A stretch of 64,000 bases of DNA, taken from positions 15,492,664-15,556,663 of the forward strand of contig NC_049995.1 of the NCBI RefSeq assembly GCF_000003815.2, read 5' to 3'. The notes beneath the pieces are model-generated. The model ran no database searches. It had not been told where the DNA came from and saw only the letters and a program-made list of their open reading frames with translations. This DNA comes from Branchiostoma floridae. Taxonomy: Eukaryota > Chordata > Leptocardii > Amphioxiformes > Branchiostomatidae. Positions 56,104 to 64,000 of this stretch are shown here, in pieces. Each line of letters begins with the position of its first letter. The first letter of the stretch is position 1. A program made the position numbers and the translations under genes.

Positions 56104-56148
56104 ATTGCCTGTGTTGATTCAAAGCAACTGCACTCAGGCTGTAGTTTC

Positions 56149-56156
56149 AATTTATG
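56149..56156 (-). promoter_or_regulatory. Possible TATA-like box of gene A
   Basis: CATAAATT on the minus strand, about 45 bases upstream of the proposed ATG (56103). Weak match; supports exon 1 as a true first exon but does not prove it. Confidence 0.3.
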
Positions 56157-56509
56157 CCTTGCTGTCCTTGATGTATCCTTGATCCAGCCGAGTGACTGTA
56201 ATGTGCATTGTGATACGTGCCCCTAAGTGCGTCAGAGTAATGAAAAGACGTATCGAGCCAGAATAATTGTAACCACCAGAACGCATGTTGAGATATGATC
56301 CCCATGGGGGATAGTTTGAGTTTTTACTTCAAGGCTATATTGTATTGCTTTTGGCTATAAAAGGCTATACCTCTCTAGTTCTCTCTACCCATTTCTCTCT
56401 GTGCTGTGCCTGTGTGTGTGGACATGAAGATTGTTTTACGCGATGGATGTTTGTAGGGATTTGCTGTTAACAAGAAATGTGATCTCTTGTGACGAGTAAC
56501 CTATCATAA

Positions 56510-57200
56510 ATGTTTCTCATTGATTATGCAAATGAGGTCCTCATTTGCATAAAATATATCAGATCTCCTCTACCTAAATAACAAGGTGTTCAAACTATGA
56601 AATTCTTAGAGACCCTAATTTGCATGACTTTCATCCGCATGTTCAACTTAACGTACATGTTGTTATCAAATGTCGCAAGAATGGAATTTTCATAATTTAA
56701 CACTATAATCACAATTTCTCATTAATTATACAAATTAGGTAACCATTTGCATAATTGATGTGTATCAAAATTTCTCTCTTTTCTAGTTACATGTCATGTT
56801 TAACTTAAGTGTCCTAGTAGTAATGAAATACTTTGGCTTAATAAACTGTGCTAATTAATCATGCAAATTAGCCCCTGGTTTGCATTAATAGCCTTTATTC
56901 ATGGAGGCATCGCCGAAGTTATCTACATATAAAGAATCACGATAATCCGTCAACCCCTTCCCGAGTTAGTCCCTTTCAAAAGGATGGTGCAAGTGCTCAT
57001 GCGCTCTTGTTTAATTACATATGGAATATTTTTGAGCATTCTAACATGAACTGCAGTGTATTTATAAACTGCCCTCATCAATTATGCAAATTAGCCCCTG
57101 ATTTGCACGATTAGCATTTAATTATGTAAGGGATCTCTGAAGCTGTCTACATTCCAAATATCATGAAGATCCGTCAACCCATTCCCGAGTTTTCCCCCTC
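56510..57200. repeat. Cluster of ATGCAAAT inverted pairs, dispersed-repeat derived
   Basis: TTATGCAAATGAGG-TCCTCATTTGCATAA at 56525-56555 is nearly perfect; weaker pairs near 56720, 56865 and 57080. CCGTCAACCC(C/A)TTCCCGAG recurs twice (56945, 57172). About 0.4-1.1 kb upstream of gene A's proposed start. Confidence 0.5.
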
Positions 57201-59000
57201 TAAAGGGATGATTCAACTACAGGTACATATGCCTGTGGAAAAACTCTTCAAAAATTCGGGAATACTTGTCAAACAGACGCTCTCTATACTATTAGGCTAG
57301 CCCCTGAGGCGTCGCCAAAAACTGTAGTGATTGTTTGTGGATCCGTTCATGAATGTCAGTGATGACATAACACTACTGGCCATTAGGGGACGCTTTTCGC
57401 TTGGCTGTCTCCTAAAGCCTACGTCACATTTCCTACTCGGGTCCCGGCCGGGCTATTTGCGGAAAACAAAAATTTAAGTTTATGCCAATAAATATGCACA
57501 GTGCATGCCGTAGAATTATTTTCGGTCCGTTTTGTGTTTTCGTTGTCTTTTATGTCATAATTATCGTTCCTGAAAGCTACCCGGCCGGGCCCCTTTTTTT
57601 TAAAATGTGACCTAGGCCTTACTAAGCTCAATTGGGCTGAAATCTACTATTCATTCTTTTAAAAAAGAGTAATAATATGTATGGATTGGACGTAAATAGT
57701 ATGAATATGATTGTGCTAAGGTTAAAAGATTAGTCATCAACTAAACCAACGATAAATTGTCATTGGCAACAGCATCTTTTGAGCATCAACAATGACAGTT
57801 TCTTGCACAGACAAAAAACAAAAGGATCATTTCTTATCCCTCGTCTTTTCCCAAATCCAGTTCTCCCACGAGCGATTTGTTCTTGACGGCGTTGGTCTAA
57901 GGCACCACTTTGAAGTTTGCTACATCCCAGACGAATGAAAGGACACATTGTCATGATCTTTAAGTACCCATTGTCCTTGATTTGAAAACCTTGTAAGATA
58001 AAGCTTGATCTGCCACCTTCTAAAAAAGTCGTAAAAATCGTTATTCAGGTTACATATTAATTCCTACTACGGTAACCTTTGTCGATAAGGGCCCAGTAGA
58101 CCATTTATATACAATAGATTTTATGTACTTAGACTATTATGTAATATTATTATCATGTATTATCATCATATAACATCAGTGGCTATGAGACTACTAGTAA
58201 GTGATCGAGGGAAAATGTCACGTTACAGCAGTGCATGTGTCATGCAAAATTCAACAGTTACTGTCTAATGTTACAGAAAAGGTCTTCTTGATCGTTGCCA
58301 GTGGTATATTGTTCTGTCACAGCCTGCTGGAAAACTCTACAGATATACTCTCCTGAAACAGCATACTATTATTGAAATAAAATTGAAGATGACATAATGT
58401 TCAATTATTTCTTATATTAGCTTGTATAGCATTAACTAGATTTTCTATCTGTCAGATTAGATGTTAGATATTAGCTTGTACAATATTTCAACTGTATGAT
58501 TGTACAGATTTTCGTACATTGTACCTGTTACAATTGTCGTGCAATAATGTAAACTTCTTTTTCTATGACATCAGAATCGTATGATGGTCAATGAAAATGA
58601 CCACAACGTAAGACCACACTGACGCACTGACAAAATTTTTACGAATGGTAACCCCTGGTAACCCCTGGTAACCCCAAAACTGATACTGTAATAAATTGGT
58701 GTAAGATGGGAAAGAACAAAAATGAAGAATCTGTAATTGTTCGGTATACTTATTAATATTCTGTGTGTTCAGTCATATGTTCAATCTTCCTGGCCACTAA
58801 AATTTCATAATGAAGGGGAGGGGGTCAATTTTTTTTCTTATTCACATGCTCGCATCAGTTTTCGGGTTCCCAGATGATGTCATCCATAGTCAAATCAACA
58901 TGGCCTAAGGAGATAGAACAGTATCCAAGGACTAGTCTATGGTATAGTTCAGAGGAAGATCCAATGCCTCACCAACATAACCCCTTCGTAAGCCCAAAAC
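57200..59000. other. Intergenic DNA between genes A and B
   Basis: Holds one LINE tail (58400-58560) and a TGGTAACCCC triple repeat (about 58650). No gene seen. Confidence 0.5.
58400..58560 (+). mobile_element. LINE-type 3' tail, third copy
   Basis: TTAGCTTGTATAGCATTAAC (also near 45790) and CATTGTACCTGTTACAATTG. Intergenic between genes A and B. Confidence 0.45.
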
Positions 59001-59177
59001 ACACCCTGACTTAAACTTCCACCCACGTGATCACGTCAAAGGGTAAAGACATACGTACGCGCATACGTGAACTTTCGCAGAACGCTGTCACGGTTTACGA
59101 TAAACCGAGACTGTTCTATTTCAATTCCCAGAAGTGATAGGCTGGGTTTAAGCAACAAGGAAGTGGGCTGAGCACGG

Positions 59178-59184
59178 TATAAAG
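59178..59184 (+). promoter_or_regulatory. TATA box of the 59.25-kb secreted-protein exon
   Basis: TATAAAG preceded by GC-rich bases, placing the start near 59208 and leaving about 45 bases of 5' UTR. Upstream, an E-box CACGTG (59024-59029) directly precedes a CRE-like TCACGTCA (59031-59038). Confidence 0.5.
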
Positions 59185-59251
59185 TATAGAGGCATTGCCG
59201 CGATCGTTCAGCGGCTCCACAAAAACATCTGTCTGCACCTAACAACTGAAG

Positions 59252-59369
59252 ATGGGTCGGCCAGGTACTCAACTGGTGGCAGTTTGGGCTGTCTTCGTTT
59301 TTCTGCTGGTACCAGCGTTACACGGCAGCCCAATACCACTGCTCGGACAAGACAGTGCACAAGGAAGCG
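59252..59369 (+). CDS. First exon of an unidentified secreted-protein gene
   Basis: ATG at 59252 reads MGRPGTQLVAVWAVFVFLL and VPALHGSPIPLL, a textbook signal peptide with cleavage likely after HG or GS. The exon ends in phase 1 at GGAAGCG|GTAAGA, the usual layout of signal-peptide exons. A TATA box is 68-74 bases upstream of the ATG. It lies between genes A and B on the opposite strand. I found no convincing second exon to its right within the window, so the gene either overlaps gene B on the other strand or is broken. Family not recognised. Confidence 0.6.
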
Positions 59370-59469
59370 GTAAGAACCTTCTGGACTCTTAAAATGTTGA
59401 TGACTACGTGTGCATGTACTTGATAGCCACAATTCTACTTTGTCGTGTTGTGTCGCATAATTGACACTA

Positions 59470-59610
59470 AGGTTGTTTGTCCCAGAACCCATTCCTGGGT
59501 TTAAATTCTGTCATCCTACCAAACTCACATCCTTGGGAAAGACACTTGGCACAACTTTCCTCACTCAACCCTGGTGTAAAAAATGGGCACCTGACTTCAG
59601 TTGGGGAGGT
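59470..59610 (+). repeat. Diverged SINE fragment
   Basis: GGGTTTAAATTCTGTCATCC, TTGGGAAAGACACTTGGC, CTTTCCTCACTCAACCCTGG follow the SINE core order. Lies in the intron of the plus-strand secreted-protein exon. Confidence 0.4.
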
Positions 59611-59741
59611 AAAAGGCAGTAAAAGAAGAGTGTTTGGGCTGAGGCACAGTTGGTAACGATCCATTTCCCCTACGGCAGGGCTTTAGCCAGCTCGAATTTT
59701 TTTTCCGTCAGCCAATTCCAATCGTGGCGAAAATTTTACCC

Positions 59742-60062
59742 GCCGTACGTGCAATTTGTCCGTACGTTTTATTTTGGGGGGAAGCCACGTCCGCCACGTA
59801 TTTCTGAAAACGTTCATGCTGTACAGGGCAAGCGCGTCGCCCGTACTGGCACGTACGTACATACGGGAGGGCGAATCCGCAGCCCGATGGCACAAAAAGT
59901 TTTGCCTGCACGTAAAGTTCTCTAGCGTGTCTGCGTGCTCCATGATCTGTCGGATTCCCCACGAGTGCAGAGGCGGTACTTACCACTTTAATACGGATCC
60001 AAAAAGATTGCCCACGTTTTGGCACGTAGACAGCACGTATGTGCACGTGCGGCGGGTTGTGC
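59742..60062. mobile_element. Second, shorter copy of the CACGTACG-rich TIR element
   Basis: The right end (GGCGGGTTGTGCCC) and adjoining 120 bases match the left part of the 36-kb element in inverse orientation. The left end CCGCCGTACGTGCAATTTG matches the right end of that element, so most of the middle is deleted. Confidence 0.55.
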
Positions 60063-60600
60063 CCTTAGCTTTACCGAGGCTGATATCATCAACATCATTG
60101 AGACGAACAGCCTACAAAAAATGACTCGCCCAAATACATGGTCTATGGAGAGATTCATACGTCTTCAATTTACTTCCGATTAATTTTAATTAAATGACCA
60201 TTGACAAAATATATATCATTATCTTACAACATTACCTACGAAACTTAATACAATATACATAATGTACAAAATGTCACAATATAACCGATATCGGTAATCG
60301 CTACTAGCCTAGAGTTCGATCATTTAAGCCCAAGACAGGTCAGCCTCAGTTGTACAATGGTGACAGTATGCTGTCAAAGATAACTGAAAGAAAGCAACTT
60401 ACGCTTTTATATAAGACAGATAATTAAAAGAAAACAATTTGTGCAATTTCCAAATGATACTTACTCACTGACAATAAACTGGATAGATTTTGGAAACGGT
60501 AATCCAGTACTATTTTCAGTGACACTGAGCAGATCTGTTGATCATATCAAGCTGCATGTCAATGAGTAACTTTCATTTGGAAAATGCGTAAAACTGAGAG

Positions 60601-61370
60601 TTACTTAAACAGATCACTTATGCCACGATTTATCTTAGGAATCATATCGGTCGAAAAACTTCTTTCCCTCCTGGGTTTGTTGCTTTTGAGGGCAGTTCCT
60701 CTGATCTTTTCAGCGGATTCTTCTGCCGTTTCCTTGAGGAAGGAAGTAAAGCCGATATCGTAAGGGTTTGTCGTCCAGTCCCCGTTCTCGTAAACATCGA
60801 AAAGAATCACCATGAAGATAGTGAGCAGGAAGAACTGCATAACAACCTGGTAGGAGAAGAAGATCAGCGGACCGAGTATTCTATGGCCCGAGGACAGAGC
60901 GTCAAAGTCAAAACTGCCCAACATCATCAGAAGAAGGCTTTGAAGACTGGAACTTAGGTTCTTATACTCATTGCTATTTGAGCCGTGTGTCAAAGCCATC
61001 ATTATAATAAAAGCTAACAGAATGACAGCCACAGACAACATGAAAGACATGAGGGGTTTGAGAGACTTCTTCATGGTCATAGACAAGGCGTACACGTGAG
61101 AGTTGAAGCGCAGAAGGCGGATAAACTTTAACGTAGCGCAACAGATAAGAAAACCTTGGAGATAGGTGGAGATTTGGAACCAGCTGACAGCGCTTTTATA
61201 CAGATGGAATACGGAGTTTCCGTTCCTCCGTTCTTCTGCCACCTCGTCTATGATGTTCTGTGTGTAGAAGTAGATGACGAGGGTTGAGAAGCCGATGGTG
61301 ATCACGAACAGCTCTACCCAGCTCCAGAACTCGCCAAGATACTCCAGTGGCCGTGACATCAGAGACTTTC
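60601..61370 (-). CDS. Gene B terminal exon: PKD_channel domain and C-terminus
   Basis: 255 codons plus stop. Helices FVITIGFSTLVIYFYT, FLICCATLKFIRLLRF, SFMLSVAVILLAFIIMMAL, a pore loop LLLMMLGSFDFDAL, and LTIFMVILFDVYEN. The pore segment aligns with the LGDINF-type filter region of PKD2 but reads LGSFDF. Stop TAA at 60601-60603. I see no clear AATAAA close downstream. Confidence 0.95.
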
Positions 61371-64000
61371 CTGAAACACAACGTACAAAAGAACAATCTG
61401 AGCAAGAGTTCGAATCCTGCCATTCCACCAATCTTGTGCCTTTGGGAAAGGCACTTAATACGACTTTTCTCCTTTCACTCAGGTGGAAATGAGTACCTAG
61501 CTTCGACTAGGGCCGTCCCTCGGATAGGACATTAAATGGAGCTCCCGCGTTCGGGGAGAGCCACACCCCACGCACGTTAAAGAACCCACCACAACTTTCG
61601 AAAAAAAGTATGGGCATGCCCCGGTGTGCGATGGTAAAAAACTTACTGTCGGTATATAGGCTACAGAGGTCTTTAGCAATTGGTAGCCTCAAGAAAGAAG
61701 AAGATAGCATTCTGTCATTTCCTTTGATGACTGACAGTACCGACAAATTTAAGGACTGGTGCTTTTACTGAGTTATTGAGATGAAAACATTTGCACCTAC
61801 CTTCACGAAACACAAAGTAGAGTAGAAACAGCGCAAGCACCCCTCTCATGACCAGAAGTAAGATGACGTCTTGCTGTATGAGTCTCACAGTGACAATCTC
61901 TGAGCTCTTGTAAGCTGCCCCGAGATTGGTGAACTCCACAACCAACGACACAACCGAAAACAGATTGACGTGCGGGTTGTATAGGATAAGCTCGATGAAA
62001 ACTGCGCGGCTGTTCTCGTCCAACCAACGTTGCCGTTGTAGAAAGGACATCGACTCATCGGTCGTTCCCAACCAAGAAATGTACCCACCACCGATGTACG
62101 AGCCGTGCTGTCCGAAGTGAGGGACTCCTGCCATTCACAATAACAAAATCGTTTGTAAACAATCAAGTATTTTATTCAACCACAGTTTTGGTCACCGTCT
62201 GTCATCTTCCCCAGGGCCATTCTGACTGGTAAAGATTGTACTGCAGCGAAAGGTACCTTTACCTTCTTTTTGTTCTTTGTATGTGGCACAATAAGTTTAA
62301 CTTGAGTGCAGTGACACATTGTCCCCGTCTGTCCCAAAGCAAATAGAAAAAAAGAAAGCAAGATTGTCATCATAGTGAACAGTATTTTTAAACCAAAAAA
62401 GATGCAATAATCCAGATCTTACCATCTGTGAGTGAAGCGTAAGTGTACCTCCACGGGCTCACGTTGTTCGCACAGTTGTGTAATTCGCGAGATGTTTGCG
62501 GGCTGGATGAACTACAGACTGTGTCCTCTGTGCCATTAGCTGTTGTGTTGTCAGGAGCCCACTGTAGGGTGTAGTTCTGTGTATCGGCTACACTGAGTGT
62601 GTACGGCACGCTACAGCGTGATGTCACGTTCAGCATTTGATTGGGCGGCGCACAGTGTTGTCCTATGATTGTGCAGATTACACAAATTAAGAGGTAAAAA
62701 AATTAGAACTATTTGAGAGTTCATCTGTGTTAGTAGAAGTCATTCATTCTGAATGGAGTTAAACTGAAATTTGTAACACAAGCCCATATATCTGCCTACC
62801 TGTATATGCAACTCTATCTGCCCTTATATTTACAGCTTTCTTAGCGAAGAAGATAAACCGGTAAAATTAATGCAAATGTTGACAGATACCACATTCCTAT
62901 ATCACTAATAGTACTAAGAACTACTTTATAGTCTTGACATATACTTAGCTTGTAAGAACACAAACGTACAATTAAGGTCTACATCTATTTGTTCATTCAT
63001 TCATCAGCGAAACGACAGTTTCTAAAGCTCACCTGGCTCTACTCGCAACTGCCGCAGCTGTACGGGACCAAGCGGGTAGGAGACCATGTCCTCAAGTAAT
63101 ATGGCGTCCGGACTGACTCTGCCGTTGTACCAGGTTCTCACATGGAGGGCGGGCATCAACCCGGTTGTTATCCAGGTCCAAAACGACGGGATATCAGTGA
63201 TCTACAGAAATAAACGGACCAAGTTATCACGTCATAGAGAGTAAATTGATGAAGGTAAGACATCGAGGTAGTGAGATGCACAAGATAATAATAGTTAATT
63301 ATAATAAGCAACTGTGGATAGATTTTGTGAACGGTCAGACACTTCTGGATTTCTGGTTTAAAATTTTTCTGGTTTAAAATTTTTGAAACTATGAATTGCT
63401 ATCATATGTGATTTAGATAGCCAATAGGGAAACAAGGCAGAGACAGGAGTCAAGCCAGGACAAGGAAGAGACTACAGTCGTAGAGAGTACTTTCAATGAT
63501 CTATATATAGCAACCGTTGCTGAATATGCGATACGGAATATCAGGCCACCACCACTGCCTTGGAAACCCTAAAAATATCTAGAAACCCACACTCTCAAAT
63601 ACTGAAGGCTTACTGATTGTAAATGCATGTCTATGTCTATGTCGAGTGAGTGAATGAGTGGGAGAGTGAATGAATGAGAAAGTGAATGAGTGAGTGATCA
63701 TGAGTAACTGTGAGTTGGTACGTGAGAGTGAATGAGTGAGTGCGTGCGTGCGTGAGTGAAGAAGTGAATGAAACTGAATGAGTTAGTGAGTCGATGAGCG
63801 AGAGAGTGAGTGAGTCAGTGAGGGAGGGACGGAAGGAGGGAGGGAGTTAGTTCTAACCTCAAAGAACCCAACATCACCAGTCTCCAGTATCTGCCTCTCC
63901 ACATTTTGCGTCATGTAGAACGCCATGGGGCTTCGGTCCCCGTATGATGTTGCCATGACAACAGCGATGAAGAGACCGAACACCAGAACCTCCAGCACGG
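60601..64000 (-). CDS. Gene B: polycystin-1-like protein, C-terminal channel half; 5' part outside the window
   Basis: Five phase-matched exons (63858-64000, 63033-63201, 62423-62662, 61801-62127, 60601-61370) encode about 550 residues ending in TAA at 60601-60603. They hold a TM helix, the extracellular TOP/polycystin domain and the PKD_channel domain with its pore. The family forms Ca2+-permeable heteromers with PKD2-type subunits or modifies them. No EF hand and no obvious coiled coil follow the last helix; the tail is short and basic (NKPRRERSFS). Same strand and family as gene A, with its stop about 4.5 kb upstream of gene A's proposed start, so the two look like a tandem duplication. 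What its N-terminal ectodomain is cannot be seen. Confidence 0.93.
61400..61620 (+). repeat. SINE core and tail close to a gene B acceptor
   Basis: GAGTTCGAATCCTGCC at 61408, GGGAAAGGCACTTAATA, CTAGCTTCGACTAGGG, ACATTAAATGGAGC, ACGTTAAAGAACCC. Starts about 35 bases upstream of the acceptor of the terminal gene B exon. Confidence 0.6.
61801..62127 (-). CDS. Gene B exon: end of TOP domain and next TM helix
   Basis: 108 codons, phase 1 to 1. GSYIGGGYISWLG, WLDENSRAVFIELILYNPHV, NLFSVVSLVVEFTNLGAAY: the YxGGGYxxxL, WID..TRAVF.EF..YN...NLF hallmark; then a hydrophobic helix ILLLVMRGVLALFLLYFVF. Confidence 0.95.
62423..62662 (-). CDS. Gene B exon: TOP/polycystin domain, cysteine-containing loop
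   Basis: 79 codons, phase 1 to 1. HCAPPNQML, NVTSRCSVPY, NCANNVSPWRYTYAS: the disulfide loop and WxY strand of the TOP domain. Multiple N-glycosylation sequons. Confidence 0.9.
63033..63201 (-). CDS. Gene B exon: TOP/polycystin domain
   Basis: 56 codons plus one base. ITDIPSFWTWITTGLMPAL matches the I....FW.WL...L.P.L block; VQLRQLRVEPG follows. Acceptor TTTCTGTAG|ATC, donor GCCAG|GTGAGC. Confidence 0.92.
63640..63845. repeat. GTGA-type microsatellite
   Basis: Loose (GTGA/GAAT)n then GGGAGG repeats, ending 13 bases from a gene B donor (63858). Confidence 0.8.
63858..64000 (-). CDS. Gene B exon (partial at right edge): TM helix and start of TOP domain
   Basis: VLEVLVFGLFIAVVMATSYG is a transmembrane helix; AFYMTQNVERQIL and GDVGFFE begin the extracellular polycystin domain. 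Donor TTTGAG|GTTAGA, phase 0. Confidence 0.9.

Noticed and set aside
52904-53908. Long ORFs of 260-303 codons on both strands and the 289-codon ORF at 26584-27453
   Set aside because: They follow from a stop-free 39-bp unit; several frames on both strands are open, with no codon bias or splice context pointing to one. Annotated as repeats.
59683-60124. Overlapping ORFs of 86-122 codons on both strands
   Set aside because: They lie in a palindromic TIR element, where inverse symmetry makes both strands open.
61715-62166. Start of a separate gene at an ATG near 62134
   Set aside because: The ATG lies in the intron just ahead of the acceptor; the TOP-domain frame enters from the previous exon in phase 1.

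Overview
This is a eukaryotic, animal genomic window with two 100-N assembly gaps (10585-10684 and 26401-26500). Small phase-matched exons, large repeat-filled introns, tRNA-type SINEs, YADD-type LINE relics and polycystin-1 relatives carrying PAN and fucolectin modules point to an invertebrate deuterostome, most likely a cephalochordate (Branchiostoma-like). That species call is inference from gene content, not a database match. No bacterial features, CRISPR arrays, rRNA or functional tRNA genes were seen.

The main content is two polycystin-1-like genes in tandem on the minus strand. Gene A enters at about 56.1 kb and leaves through the left edge. I resolved 31 coding exons, all phase-compatible, totalling 4,891 nt (about 1,630 residues, no in-frame stop). 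The order is signal peptide, short Cys-rich segment, REJ-type region, GAIN/GPS cleavage motif (exons 24-25), TM1 (exon 25), a complete PLAT domain (exons 26-29) and the start of the multi-TM part (exons 30-31). A PAN/apple-like module (exon 8) and a fucolectin (F5/8C-like) module (exons 9-10) sit inside the REJ region as phase 1-1 cassettes. Gene B shows only its last five coding exons (64.0-60.6 kb): the TOP/polycystin extracellular domain and the six-TM polycystin channel end with the stop codon at 60601-60603. Its 5' part lies beyond the right edge.

Intron 2 of gene A (24.5-54.4 kb, about 30 kb) is mostly mobile and repetitive DNA. It holds a pair of inverted 1.05-1.1 kb blocks (26.50-27.55 and 52.96-54.06 kb) built on 39-bp tandem units, palindrome-rich TIR elements, LINE remnants, a satellite-like array broken by a TIR element (41.2-43.05 kb), and one candidate plus-strand host gene (48.6-52.2 kb). 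Between genes A and B lies a plus-strand exon with a TATA box, signal peptide and splice donor (59.25 kb), probably the first exon of an unrelated secreted-protein gene.

The introns of gene A carry many non-autonomous elements (pogo-like, CCAAT/TATA-containing, foldback), a 49-bp minisatellite array (5.6-6.46 kb) that seems to have grown from the end of a dispersed element, and a tandem duplication that triplicated one splice acceptor and the start of its exon (0.85-1.2 kb).
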